Assembly: GCA_003971905.1 (NCBI GenBank)
Contig: RSEE01000159.1
Location: forward strand, 1-64,000
Reading direction: 5' to 3'
Source: Moniliella sp. 'wahieum'
Lineage: Eukaryota > Basidiomycota > Moniliellomycetes > Moniliellales > Moniliellaceae
DNA: 64,000 nucleotides
The notes under the pieces are model-generated. The model was not told the DNA's origin. It ran no database searches and was given only the letters and a program-made list of their open reading frames with translations. This document shows, in pieces, positions 33,361 through 44,800 of this stretch; positions within the stretch are counted from its first letter, which is position 1; each line of letters opens with the position of its first letter. The position numbers and the translations under genes were made by a program.

Positions 33361-34450
33361 TTAGTTGGGCGCTTCAAAGTACTTGGGCAGGTACTTGACC
33401 TGGTCCTTGCAGGTCGACGGGGTGGTAGACTCGGTCGAGACGTAGTGGCCACCAAGCAACGGGCCATAAACGTAGTTGAAGTACCAAAACTCGGTCAGCT
33501 CCTCTTTGGCATCGTCGTCACAGCCAATGAACGGCACGGCACCCGTTGCGTTCTTCAGGGCGGACTGGACGTCGGAAAGCGCATAGGTAGTGGTGTTGGA
33601 GGGCACAATGCCTGCTGCGGCTAGCCAGAGGTACGTGGGGTGGCTCTGGAACTGCTTGACAATCTCTTGGAAGTACGCCAGCACGGCATAGTCCGCCGCG
33701 GAAATCGGCTTGCCATTCACAAAGTCGGACCGGATGTTGGCAGGGGGCATGCACGAGGCGCGCATGGCGCTAAAGCACGTGCCGTGCTTGTTGTACTCAT
33801 GCTCGGGCAGACCGGGGCTGTAGTACTGGTCCATGATGAGCGCAAGACCGGGATCGTACTTGGACACAATGTCCCGGATCTCCTGTTCGGTGTACTCGGG
33901 ATACCGGTAGTGTTGGAGCACGACTGGAAACAAAAAGAGGATTAGTCAACATGCCCTTGGGTCCACCAATTTGAATTGGCCATACGAACAGGACTTGGTA
34001 CTCACAGCAGGGTACAACGAGTTGCAGTAGTCTGTACCACAAAGATGGAGAGAATGTAGCATGGTCCAAGGGATCAGTACTCATACGATAACAAAGGGAA
34101 GGAATACTAACCTGGCCAAAGACCGTGGATCGTAGTGGAGTCGAGAGACGCCGTCGTGTTCACCGCGCCCGAGTCCCAAAACTGAGTGACGAGCAGCAAG
34201 CCCGACTGCAGGCCTGGATCCGTATCGTTCTTGGGGTCGATCCAGGTGTTGGTGCAGCAAGACTCGGGGGTGTTCGGCTTTACCCAGGTGACATTGGTGC
34301 AAGCGGAGGGTGAGAGCCTTGCCACACGCCTGGAGGTCGTTCGGGCCCCAGCCGGCCGGGGTGGACCCGGGCAGAGGGACATGACGGAGGCCGTGGCACC
34401 GGGCAGGGCCAAGACGGCGGTGGCAGCGCCGCAAGAGAGAGTTGGGACAT
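33361..34450 (-). CDS. Secreted ribonuclease T2
   Basis: The ATG at 34450 opens MSQLSLA and, after a one-base frame change, a hydrophobic signal (TAVLALPGATASVMSL). Mature motifs follow: SACTNVTWVKPNTPESCCTN, LLVTQFWDSG and STTIHGLWP, the CAS-I active-site block with the first catalytic His. Exon 1 ends at 34112. A 26-nt exon (34031-34006) encodes DYCNSLYPA. The last exon holds EHEYNKHGTCFSAM, the CAS-II block with the Glu, Lys and second His of catalysis, and ends KYLPKYFEAPN-stop at 33361. RNase T2 enzymes cleave RNA through a 2',3'-cyclic phosphate in the vacuole or outside the cell. Cysteines match the family's disulfides. One further base is out of phase at the exon 2-3 junction. A compact LTR element lies 463 bp upstream of the start and could affect expression. 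Confidence 0.92.
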
Positions 34451-34912
34451 GGGGCGTCTGGTTGTGGTGGGGAAGAGGAAAGAGGGGGAGGGGGAAGGAG
34501 AGGGAGAGGCAAAGGGAAGGACGCCGTGAAATGTGACAAGAGTAGGCTTTGGCGTGTTGGTGAACTTCCCATTCAGCTGGTTCACTTGGCCATGTGCCAC
34601 TAGCAATCGGACCCCCGCAACGTGGTTTGGGGCACACTGGCGCTGCGCTGCCTGATCTGCAGCGTGGCCAAGATAAAGCGATTGAACGTTTGAACGTTTG
34701 CCCAACGTACCTAGCCATCAGCCCATGCTGCACAGCCCAGCCTGTGCCTGAGGCCTGGCAGGCTACCCGAGGCAAAAGCGGCCATCATCGCATCCCTCCC
34801 ATCTCCCTCCCATCCATCTCCTCCTGGGGCTGTTCCCTGCTGTTCCTAGCGCCAATCGCTGGTGTTCTGTTCCTCTTGAAATTTAAAGGTAATCTCATCA
34901 TCCATTCCTCCC
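34451..34912. other. RNase T2 upstream region
   Basis: Contains paired TTGAACGTT motifs at 34682-34698, about 235 bp upstream of the start codon. Beyond that nothing is recognised before the LTR element. Confidence 0.4.
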
Positions 34913-35150
34913 TGTTGGCCTAGGGAGCCGGACGGGCAGAAGGATGAGGAGAAGGTGATGGATTGGAGCCAGAGTTGGGTCTGGGTACAGAGGCATCTAT
35001 ATAGGAGGCTGGACTAGGCACAGGGACAGTGAGTCACACAGGAGAGTGCAGGGCACAGGGACAGTGACACGCAGGGACGTCAGCGTGGAAGCCGATGGAA
35101 CCGAGGCGAACCTGGTCTACCGACTGGGAGCCAGAGGATCACAGTCAACA
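34913..35150. repeat. Left LTR of the compact element
   Basis: 238 bp, TGTTG...CAACA ends. A TATATAG-like sequence in its first third (about 34995-35005) could be a promoter. Confidence 0.9.
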
Positions 35151-36061
35151 CCCCCGCTGGCCAGGGAACCCGGAGACATCGGTTGTGGGATGAGCTCCTG
35201 CCAGTGGATGTAGAGAGGGGGGACTTGAGTGGCAACCGGGACGAATGGCCTGGAGTTGTGCATGGCCACACGACTGGCCTACACCCCCGCTGTCCAGGAT
35301 GACACCTGAACGAGCCGAGCGCTTGTGGTTGGTGTATTGTGCGACCGCCAGATGCTTGTAGAAGTCTTAGAAGTAAAAGTAGTAGGGGTTGCGCCCCGAA
35401 GCGATTTGGTGGGCAAAAGTAAAAGCACCAGTTATAGGTGTAGTGAAAGAAATTGGAAACTTGGAGTAAATGCGGTCCAAGGTCGTTTGGCATCAAAATT
35501 GGATGCGTTTGGTAGTTGTTTGGTTCCGCATGCCTGGTGCCAGTGGGGTCCATTGGGCATGGGAAATGAACGGGCGCTATGCGTCAACCGTCTTGATCTG
35601 TTTGGGTTCTCTTTGTTGTTGAAAAAGAGGAGTGGAAGAAGTTGGGTGACACCCCCCCCCATCCTTTCCCCAGGTGCCCCGGATGAATTGGCAATCCGGG
35701 GCGTGTAGCCGTGGGTGGGGCACTTGATGAGCAGCCACCCCCGCTTTCTGCGATTCGCCTGCGCCGTTTTGTCGTTGGAGGAATTTCGTCTCGTTGACGA
35801 TACCCGACACGTTTTGTTCCGTCGTGTGTTGTCCCTAAAAATCATTGCCCCATCTGTGGGGGACGAGTGTGCCGATTGTGGCGGTAGTATGCCGATTGTG
35901 GCGGGTAGCCGATTGTGGGTAAGGCGCCGATTGTGGCGGTGGTGTTGTTGGGCGGGAGGACGGGTGTGTCTTGTGGCTTGGCGGCTTAGCTTGGGCTTGT
36001 AGGCTTGGGGGTGGGCTTGCTTGAAGAGCGCTCCCCTTCCGGGGGGATCAGATTGTAGCTC

Positions 36062-36299
36062 TGTTGGCCTAGGGAGCCGGACGGGCAGAAGGATGAGGAG
36101 AAGGTGATGGATTGGAGCCAGAGTTGGGTCTGGGTACAGAGGCATCTATATAGGAGGCTGACTAGGCACAGGGACAGTGAGTCACACAGGAGAGAGTGCA
36201 GGGCACAGGACAGTGACACGCAGGGACGTCAGCGTGGAAGCCGATGGAACCGAGGCGAACCTGGTCTACCGACTGGGAGCCAGAGGATCACAGTCAACA
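36062..36299. repeat. Right LTR of the compact element
   Basis: 238 bp, nearly identical to the left copy and followed directly by the CTCCC target duplication. Confidence 0.9.
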
Positions 36300-36535
36300 C
36301 TCCCCCCCTTCCTATCCTAATAACGGTCGTGTTCACGACAACCCGCGTTCCCCTTGCCCTGATTGCTATACACCTAGATCAGGATGTGGCATAGCACAAG
36401 CGCGGGATAGTCTGGGCGGGCAAAGTGATACCCCCCCCCATCCACAAGCGCGCGCTACCCCATCTGCGTACAAGGCGCGTAAAATGCATTCCCCATTAGG
36501 ATTCCCATTGAGACTCCCATTTGGAAAGCAAAGAA

Positions 36536-37002
36536 CTAAGCCATGTCCTTAATAAACTTGCGGATCAGGCCTTCCTGCGCACACGCCGGCACATCCTCCA
36601 ACCGACCCACCTCCTTCCCATCCCGCATCGCCACAATCGTCGGTACACACTTCACCCCGTACTGAGCCCGGGCAAAGTTAGTCCCTTGCCGCCAGACGGG
36701 GGGTTCTCCCACATTCACCAGGTAGCCCTCTGCGGCGCCCCCGGGTCCAAAGACTTGTTGGATCGCCGGCAATGATTGACGGCAGTCGGGGCACCACGAT
36801 GGCGTGCCTGTCCAGCGTCAGTACTCAGTGTTTGTCCTGTGTGCTTGCGACCCCTGGCCATGGGCAGAGGGCAGACAGAAAACCAATATCGAGTAGACAA
36901 GGTGAGAGAGGACATACCATTGGCCCAGAAGATAAAGTAGCGGGTGGTAGTGCTCTTGGTCAGCTCAGCGAGCTGAGTAGGTGTGGCGGTCGGCAACGAC
37001 AT
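36536..37002 (-). CDS. TXNDC17/TRP14-like thioredoxin-fold protein
   Basis: Exon 1 (37002-36918) reads MSLPTATPTQLAELTK and RYFIFWANG. A 110-nt intron (36917-36807, GTATGT...GACAG) joins in phase to TPSWCPDCRQSLPAIQQVF. The WCPDC active site after a short beta-alpha start is the signature of the TXNDC17/TRP14 (DUF953) family rather than classical thioredoxin (WCGPC). KCVPTIVAMRDGKEVGRLED supplies the cis-Pro loop (VPT). The protein ends KFIKDMA-stop, about 117 residues, the usual size. It reduces disulfides or cystine in the cytosol using thioredoxin reductase. The reading is free of frame defects. A TGACGCG array lies about 100 bp upstream of the start. Confidence 0.87.
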
Positions 37003-37099
37003 GGTGGGTAGGAAGCAAGGCTTCTGTCCCACGACCATCTTTTTTCCGTTACAAGCGTGGGCCGGAGGCGCTGCTTGCAAGCTTGTCAAAGCATGGGAC

Positions 37100-37118
37100 T
37101 GACGCGTGACGCGTGACG
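37100..37118 (-). promoter_or_regulatory. TGACGCG array upstream of TXNDC17-like gene
   Basis: Three TGACGCG units with two ACGCGT cores, 98 bp upstream of the start codon at 37002. Role inferred from position and from recurrence at other promoters in the window. Confidence 0.45.
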
Positions 37119-38411
37119 TGATTAATTTGATTGCGAATGTGGTCAGCCGATCCACCCGCTCGTTGCCAAATTTCCATCCAACGTTCCAACCCCTCCCAAC
37201 CTGAAATTTGAACAGTTTGAAATTTGACCTTTGAATCTGGGCACGACTACACATTTCAAATCCGCACGTGCATTCAATGTGTTCCGTTGGTTGAGGGTGC
37301 GAACCATCTGTTGTTGGGTGCTAAACCACTTCATAGTGCTGCCTCACTCAACACTCCCAAATCCTAGTAGTCTTTTCCACCCATTGGGCCCGACCTGGTC
37401 CTCCTCTGACCGATGCACTCCTTGCATGGCAACTCCTGCAAGTGAGATGGATGTGGCCTATCGCTTTGGCCGAAGTAAAAACAGAACGACGACGGACATT
37501 CCGTAAAGATCACAATGAGGCGGAGGAAAGGGGGACAATAGATACAGGGAAAAGAAGGAATGCAAGGAGTCAAACCAAGTCAGCCTTGAGCGAAACGACC
37601 GTCCAAGCTCCAGAGAGATACAAAGGTGCAGTGGTATCCCGACAGCCAGGGAGCTCAGCGGCCCAAAACAGCCGAGGGCAGGCAACTGTATTCGTATATG
37701 GGTCTCGCACCGCGGGAAACTTTTGGACGTGGATCTGATGGCACTGCACGTTGTTTTGGGCCGGACGGACGCGAAGCCACCCCTCAGGACGCGCAGAAGC
37801 GAGGATGACTTGGTGGGACAATGTAATAGAGCGCGAGTGCCATTCGTGCCTATCAAGGATGGTATAAATGACATATGAAAGTACACAGCAGTCCGACACA
37901 CACAGCGCACTGGATCTGTTGGATGTTTGGCTACATGCGGAAGGAGATGGGTGGCATCATGTTTCGAGAGGATACGATCCCAGAAAAGGTTGAGTAGAAG
38001 CTGTTGGCACGATGCTGAGACGTCTGTACGCGACGTTGGCATGCGCATGCCGCTGTGGATGTGAGACGGATGGACAGGGTGGCTACAGGGGCAGTGTGTG
38101 GATGGAGGTGCTGACGCGCTGAAAGAGATGAGGTCGATGAGGTCAACGCATCTCCGCTGCTCGGGGAGGCGCAACAAGAAGGAGGAGGAGTGTCAGACAG
38201 GCCACAAGCACGGCATGCACACGAATGTTGGAAAGAGATGGTGTTCCGAAGAGCAAGTTGCCGGTGCGGGTGAGCTGTGCTGATGCGCTGATGGACTGAT
38301 GCACTGATCCCTCGTGGCCGGTGGGGGGGCAGTGTGGATTGGGCACAAACGCTAAGGCCTAGCGCTGTCCGTACCTGCAAGGGGGGGGGAGGCAGAAGGA
38401 GACCGATGGAT

Positions 38412-38440
38412 GATGGATGGATGGATGGATGGATGGATGG
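38412..38440. repeat. ATGG microsatellite
   Basis: About seven perfect GATG/ATGG tetranucleotide units in intergenic DNA. Confidence 0.9.
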
Positions 38441-38992
38441 CCGACCATCGATCCTTCAACGTTCAAGCTGCCCCATGGGGCAAGGGACGAGTGCGACCGG
38501 TGAGGAATGGGGATGGGTGAGGATCGAGGACGTGGGATGGCTAGTGGCTGGGGAGGCGCAGGCTTGCAATGCCCCTCTGATGCGCTGAGCGCGGTCACCG
38601 GTCAGGTGACCCAACCAGGGGGGGCTTGCAGTGGCACCACTCGAGAGAGCGCGCAAGCAGGAGAGCAGGCATGGAGCAAGCACTGCCCTGCTGCAGCTGC
38701 AAGCGCCCTTGCACCGCTGGGATCGACACACCCGGGTGGATCGGTGGGTGCGGTGACCGTTCTGATCGATGATCGATGAGGTAAGGCATGCAAAGCCACG
38801 TTGACAACCCAGGCGGCACGGGGCGCAGTGTGCCGGGGCAAAGGCGCCTCTCGCTGGGCTGTGCTCAATGTACATGGCACCCGTCGCACAGGCCCAACCA
38901 CAGCCACTGTGGCTAGTGCTCCTGCGGGTGCCTTGCAGCGCACGCATGCCCCATGCGCATGCCCCAGAGACGCACCCAGCACTCGGCACGCC

Positions 38993-39008
38993 CGCGTCAC
39001 GCGTCACG
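38993..39008 (+). promoter_or_regulatory. ACGCGT (MCB-like) pair upstream of cyclin
   Basis: CGCGTCA repeated twice, with an ACGCGT core, about 420 bp upstream of the cyclin start. In yeasts ACGCGT boxes drive G1/S genes including Pcl-type cyclins; the link here is inferred. Confidence 0.4.
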
Positions 39009-39428
39009 CCACCCGCAGCACAGCGCCCGTCTGCCAGCAGCCACCCGGCCCCCCCTGCTGAGGTGGCAGGCAGGGCCCCCCAGCTGGCCACCCAGAGCAC
39101 CACACAGAACACCACCCCCGCCACACCGCCCCCGTGCTGGCCCACCCACACCCACGCAGCCCAGCTGCCGTCTGCGCTGATTTCATCATTACAATTGCTG
39201 CTGCCACCCCCCCCCCGTCTCACCCGCTCTCCTCTCCCCCACCACCACCACCACCCCGTCCCACCTCCCCCTTCTCCCCTCGTTCGCTTGTGCTGGCCAC
39301 GAGCGTCGTTGCCACTGCCACTCACCACCCCCTATCGCTGTGCGACTCATCTCTCCCCCTCATCCATCGCTGGTCGATCTTATCCCGTGCCACCCGCCCC
39401 CCACCTCCCATTCCCCACTTGCTCCGCC

Positions 39429-40576
39429 ATGTCGTCTGCTGCCGCCATGGGCTTCTCCGCCTCCCAAACCCGCCGTCACCATGCCAGCCTCCTCCCCAGG
39501 ATTGTCCACAACGTCTCCCTCCTGGACCTGATCAAGTCGCACGTGTCCCACGACATGGTCGTCTACCTCGCCCACAGTGTCGCCCATGTCATCCAGTGCG
39601 GAGACGAGGAGGAAGAGTTGATGCCTACCCCGCTTCCAGGCACGAGCCTGATCGATGTAGCCCATGCCGATCCTGCGGTGCACTCCCCAAGTCGCTGGCC
39701 TGCCCAGCCTCGAGACATTCATCACGCAGCTAGTCGAGCACTCCAATGTCCAGGTCTCGACGCTGGTGTGCACGCTGGTCTACCTTGCTCGCTTGAAGAC
39801 CCGTTTGCCTGGTGTGGCCAAGGGCATGCCCTGCACGCGCCATCGTGTGTTCTTGGCCGCCCTCATCCTGGCTGCTAAGTACCTCAACGACTCGTCTCCC
39901 AAGAACAAGCATTGGTGCCGCTACGCGCAGCTCTCTTCTCTCTGGCCGAAGTCAACCTGATGGAGAAACAGTTGCTCTACTTGCTGGACTATGATCTTCG
40001 CATTGATGAGTCCGAACTTGTCTTCCATGTTGCACCCTTCTTCCGCCACTTTGAGCTGCCGGCGGACAAGGGCCGTCGGGAGATGTACCTCCGTGGTGTC
40101 GAGGCTGGGCGCGAGATGCTTCGCTACGCGCCCGTGCGACCGAACGGCGCATCTACCTTCGTGCTTGCCTCAAGACGAGTGCCGTTTTGGAAGGACAATG
40201 GTGCCACGCTGCCGCCTGCCCTGCCCACTACGCTTGCGCGCCCGCATTATGAGACTCATGTGGCGCATGCGCTGTCGTCCGGTACCATCGACACGGCTAC
40301 TCTCCTCTCCCGAGTTGGTGGACGACTCAGGGAACTCGTCCACGTCTACCTCTCCCTCGGACATGCCCACGCATCCCCCGTTCGCCCGGACCTAGCGCGG
40401 CTTGTACGCGCTTTCCGTGCCGAGGTGCGAAGGACGCTTCCCACGCCACTGCTGTGCCTTGGCCCCGCATCCCCGCGCCCGCCGCGGCAGTGACGCCTAC
40501 TGGCTACCACGCCGTATCCGCCCCGGGGTACGCCGCTCACCTCCCCGACCTGCCCCGCAACGGCTTGCGCGCCTAG
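39429..40576 (+). CDS. Pcl/Pho80-type cyclin
   Basis: From the ATG at 39429 ([18 protein letters not shown]) the chain reads [20 protein letters not shown]. The cyclin box follows: [57 protein letters not shown] and, after a frame change, [24 protein letters not shown]. The spacing and the [18 protein letters not shown] helix match the Pcl1/2-Pas1 group, which partners the Pho85/Pef1 (CDK5-like) kinase in G1 rather than Cdc28. The C-terminal part is variable; the best end reads [19 protein letters not shown]-stop at 40576. Three one-base frame changes (about 39680, 39935, 40430) interrupt an otherwise single-exon gene. Upstream ACGCGT boxes would fit G1/S-regulated transcription. Confidence 0.87.
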
Positions 40577-41863
40577 GGCGGTGCTCCCATGCGCTGGCGC
40601 ATGGTACCCCCTCCCTGGCATGAGGCTGACACGGTCTCCTATAACCCCCTTCCCCCCCCCGCTGCTACAGCTCGTGTCATCCCTTTGGATCAATACCCTT
40701 TTGTTCCCTCTGGCACGTGCCCTTGCATCTGATTTCCCCCTACCTATCCCTTCCCCTTATCCGCTCTTCCGCGACCCCACCCCTCACGCGTCCTGTTGGG
40801 CATCCTGATGGTATAACGACTGGAACCCCCCTCCCCTCTACGTTCTACCCTCTACGCTCTGCCCTTTTCACCATGTAAGTGTGCCTGTTGGGCCTCTGGC
40901 CCGTGCTGTGTTCACCAATCTCAACCTATTTCACTTAGCTTCACCTCTCTTGCACGCCACCTGTTCCTTTTTTTCTGCCAGTTTCTAGCTACCGTTGACT
41001 ACGCTCGTTCTAGTTTGTCACTATCGTTGGACGTTCCTAGCGTTACTAGCATATCACCCCCTGTTCTTGTTGGACTGTACCACTGGGTTCCTTTTCTGTC
41101 CAAGTCTCCGCCATCGCTCCTCCCTCCATCCATCCTGTCGACCTTGATCTTGATCTTGATCTTCGTCTTCATCTGAACTTCATCTTGATCTTCGTACCTT
41201 GATCTTGATCTTCACACTGATACCTCCTTTACTCCACCGCCCCCAACGTACTCTTGGATCTACCCTTCTCTGGAAAGCAAAGGTGACCGCGACTGGGCCG
41301 AGTGCTGCCTAAAGGACTCACAGCGCAGATGGTATCACACTCTCCCTACGCTTCTCCTTTCCCTTCCGTCTCCTTATCTCTCCGTACCTCGCCCCGTCCT
41401 GGAGACGGGGCTAGATTGGGTCGCACCCTGGAATCAGGAAGCATTTCCGATGCTTGTATGTATATCGGGGGTAGTAGGAGATATACGAGGGAGTCCTTGT
41501 GGCGGGATCGAAAGACAGGGAGCAACGGTGTGACATAGACCGAGGGCAAGTGTCGGGGCAGGAGCGTGCTACATCGAGGCTGGTCGCCTGACCTGCTCCG
41601 ATAGTCGACGGGCTCGTGGCCGCTATGGTCCCTTGAGCTCTTGAGGCCCATGCGGACACCTGGCCGAGGCGCCCTGATGAATTCCGCGGCGCACGGGCAC
41701 ACACGCGATGGCCGTGCTTGGATGAGGATGCGTGGGGCGGAACAAGGAGGGCGACGGCTGCCGGCTGACGTAAGGGAGGGGGGCAGCTGAGGTGGCCTCT
41801 GGCTAGCCTGGCGCTATCTGACGCATCCACCCACGCTTCCCTCCCCCCCTCCATCCCTCCACC
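40577..41863. other. Intergenic region upstream of UFD2
   Basis: About 1.3 kb. It is C/T-rich after the cyclin stop and contains GATCTT tandem units (about 41138-41217). No gene is recognised. Confidence 0.45.
41138..41217. repeat. CTTGAT/CTTCGT hexamer repeat
   Basis: Imperfect tandem CTTGAT and CTTCGT units spread over about 80 bp, in two blocks. Confidence 0.75.
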
Positions 41864-44800
41864 ATGGCCGACGATCTTCCTGCTGGCGATCAGCGCCCTT
41901 CGGCGTGGGTGCCCAAGGCGTGGAGCGCGTGCTGGGCGTAACCCTCAACCGAGGGAAACCTGTGTCTACCTCGCCGAGGCTGCCGCCGAAAAGCCTACCG
42001 CCGCAGCGTACTGGGCGCTGGCGAGAGTCTACTGTTTGAGGCGGCTCCAGACGCCGACCGAGTCGGACGAGACAGTGCTTGACTACATTCTGCTTTCTTA
42101 CACGCGTGCACGTGCGGAGGAGGCGCGTGCTCGTCGCATGCCTTCCCCCGACAAAGAGGCCGGCCTACTGTTGATGAGCCGGCTGCGCACCCTGTTGGCT
42201 GGTTATGTCCGCATGGCACTTGAGGAGCCAGACGCATGGGCCTTTCCCCCCCGCGTCGTAGCGCTTCCCAATGGTACATCCCTTTCTGTCCCCGTTGGAC
42301 CGCTCGCTCTTGTGCCCACCCTCATGAACCTCACCATTTCGGCAGTGCCGCGATCGCCGACTGGGCCCCCGACGCACGCTTCCAAGCGACGCAGTCCCAC
42401 CCCAAGCGGAAAAAACGATGGTGGACGCAGCTGTCGCCGCTACTGCCGGATGGAAAGCGATCGCACCAGACGATGTGCATCTCTTCCTTTCCGACCTGAT
42501 TACTGCGGCCGGCGTGCCACCCGACAACAACCACCGTCGAAGTTGGCACGAACCAAGGGGTGGTAGGCCAATCCCGGTTCGAAGATCTGCTTCCTACCTT
42601 AGGACCGGCCATTTCTCTGATTGCCCAACGGGTTGCTGGCCCGCCCCCTCCTCCGGCTCCGCCCGCCCCCCTTTCCCTTTGGCCTGGATCTCGACGACCC
42701 CAACGCTCGCGCCCCAGACCCTCAGCTCGTGCCACGGCCGCTGGCTTGGCACCCGAAGTGCAGCGTGCTGCGGAGGAAGCGGCGACGCGGGCGACGTAGG
42801 CTCTGTCCTGGCCATTATGTTGGCAGGCAACCAACTCCCTGCAGCGGGGACGAGCCGATGGATGTAGACGAGGACGAGGACGAAGACGAAGACGAAGATG
42901 ACGGTTATGACGAAGGATATGGCGACCCCTCTTCCACCGCCCTCCGTCGGACCGAAGCGATCCTTGCGCGGGAAGCGGGTAGATCACGCTGGACCCTCGC
43001 TCAAAGTTCAGTGGATGGGTTCGCGCTCGACTCATTGGCTTGGCGGCCCTATGTTTCGGTGTTGATCGCCTTGGCCGAGAATAAAGTGTTGGCGGAGATG
43101 GTATGTCCCCCGCCTTTCTCTCTCTCTTTAGTTGGGGATGGAAGGAGAAGCTGACGCGATGGTTAGATGACTACACTCGAATCGTTCAACCGGCGAGCAA
43201 GCCTTCACGACAGGAACGGGAGGCCTTCCTAGGCCCCCTTTTACGCTTGTCTACATTTGCCGATACCTTCCCGGCCTTTGCCTTGGCCAATTTCACCTTC
43301 CCTCTTCCGGATTCGATCAAACCCCCACCGGAGGAGGCTGCAGCTCAGTCGAATCGAACCCCTAACGCTGCGCTGGCGAACCACCCCCTCTTTGGTGGCG
43401 GATTGACTGGTTCCACGTCTGAGCCCAAGGCTGTGACACGGGAAGAGCTGGAAGACAGGTACTCGTCGCTCCGTCATACGATCCATACATTGCGTGGCCA
43501 AACGTTTGCCTTGGTGAATGCGCTTGTGCGTTCGGGTCCCAGCGTGGGGAAGGAGAATGTACTGCGATTCTTGGGCGCGTGGTGCACGCTCAATGCGGGC
43601 CGAAGCCGGATGCGCGTCGATCCTCATCAGGTGGGCACGGACGGGATGGCGGTGGGCACATGGGACTTGGTGTATGCCCTAACGGCTCCGTTTGTGGATA
43701 AGATCAACACTGGGAATGTGGATCGGTTTGTGGCCAAGGTGGATCCACTGTGGTGGGCTACCCAAGCTCGGTTCCCTGCCAAACCGGATGACCTGACGCG
43801 CCTCTCGGCTTCGGCACCCGAGGTGACCGCCTGGGTGGACCAAGTGGCTTCCAATGTGAAGCCATTCAGCTTCGTGACAGAAACGTACTTCCTTGCCACG
43901 CGTGTGCTCACACTTGGACCAGGGAGGGTGTTGAGGGAGTACGACGAAATGTACAAGACCATGTCGCGCCTCCAGGAGCGGATCGAGGATGCGGAGCGGT
44001 CTCGTCCCCAGTGGCAAGGGAATGTGGAGCATGCGACGGAGATGCGCGAGTTTTGGCCCGTCTGCGCAAACAGTATGGTCGGTTGCAAGTTACGCAGGCA
44101 GCGATGGCGACGCATATCTTTGATGGGGCCCCCAGGTTTTCGGGACTGGAGTCGGAAAGTGCGCGATGGCTTCCTTCCCCATCTCATTGCCTTTGCCGCG
44201 TTTTCCATCCGCTTCCTCCTCTCTATCGCCCAGTCCAACAACCTGGCGGCACGGACGGATCGATCAACCAGGACGAGGTCCTCCTACGTTCAAAATGCTT
44301 CCCGAGTACATCCTCACCGACGCTGCGGATATTATGCGGTTTGTCGCACGGCACCGTCCGGCGCTGCTAACGCTGCCCGCTCGGACCGCCATTGTTTCCC
44401 TCACGCTGGCGCTCCTCTCTCCTGCTGGGACACGTATGTGCGCAACCCATTCGTCAAGGCGCGTTTGGCCGAGACGTTGTACTACATGCTGGAAGCCAAC
44501 ACGCCCTCGCCTCCGTTTGGGTCGCTCGAGGCTGCGGAGGGGGCGCGCACCCCAAGTGGTCCGTTGGCGGATACGCTCAACCTCAATCCGGATGCGGTCA
44601 GGATGCTTGTACCTGCGCTGATGCACTTTTGGATTGCGGCCGAGACGACGGGTAGCCACACGCAGTTTTACGATAAGTTTGAGATCCGTTCGCACCTTGC
44701 GCGTATCTTTGATGCCATTTGGGACAGTCCGGCGCACATTCAACGGATCGATGATGTGGCGCATGCCGCTGGCGTGGGTACCATTTCCGATGTGGCAGAA

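Larger units (their letters stand above)
34913..36299. mobile_element. Compact non-autonomous LTR retrotransposon (TRIM/LARD-like fossil)
   Basis: Two direct repeats of 238 bp (34913-35150 and 36062-36299) begin TGTTGGCC and end GTCAACA, so each has the TG...CA ends with the short inverted TGTTG/CAACA typical of LTRs. The whole unit is flanked by the 5-bp duplication CTCCC (34908-34912 and 36300-36304). The interior of about 910 bp has no recognisable gag, protease, reverse transcriptase or integrase and includes a short tandem of CCGATTGTGG units (about 35870-35940). The element is therefore non-autonomous and would have depended on a partner elsewhere. The two LTRs are nearly identical, so insertion looks recent. 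The superfamily cannot be decided from ends alone. Confidence 0.9.
37003..39428. other. Long divergent intergenic region
   Basis: This 2.4-kb gap separates two divergent genes. It contains TGACGCG arrays at both ends (37100-37118 and 38993-39008), TTTGAA/TTGAAATTT units (37200-37240), an ATGG microsatellite (38412-38440), TTCAACGTTCAA (38454-38467) and GATCGATGATCGAT (38764-38778). Open frames here have low-complexity translations and no recognised family. Confidence 0.5.

Noticed and set aside
35432-36145. Long minus-strand open frame inside the LTR element
   Set aside because: It runs across the interior and into an LTR, shows no retroelement domain and is best seen as a chance frame.
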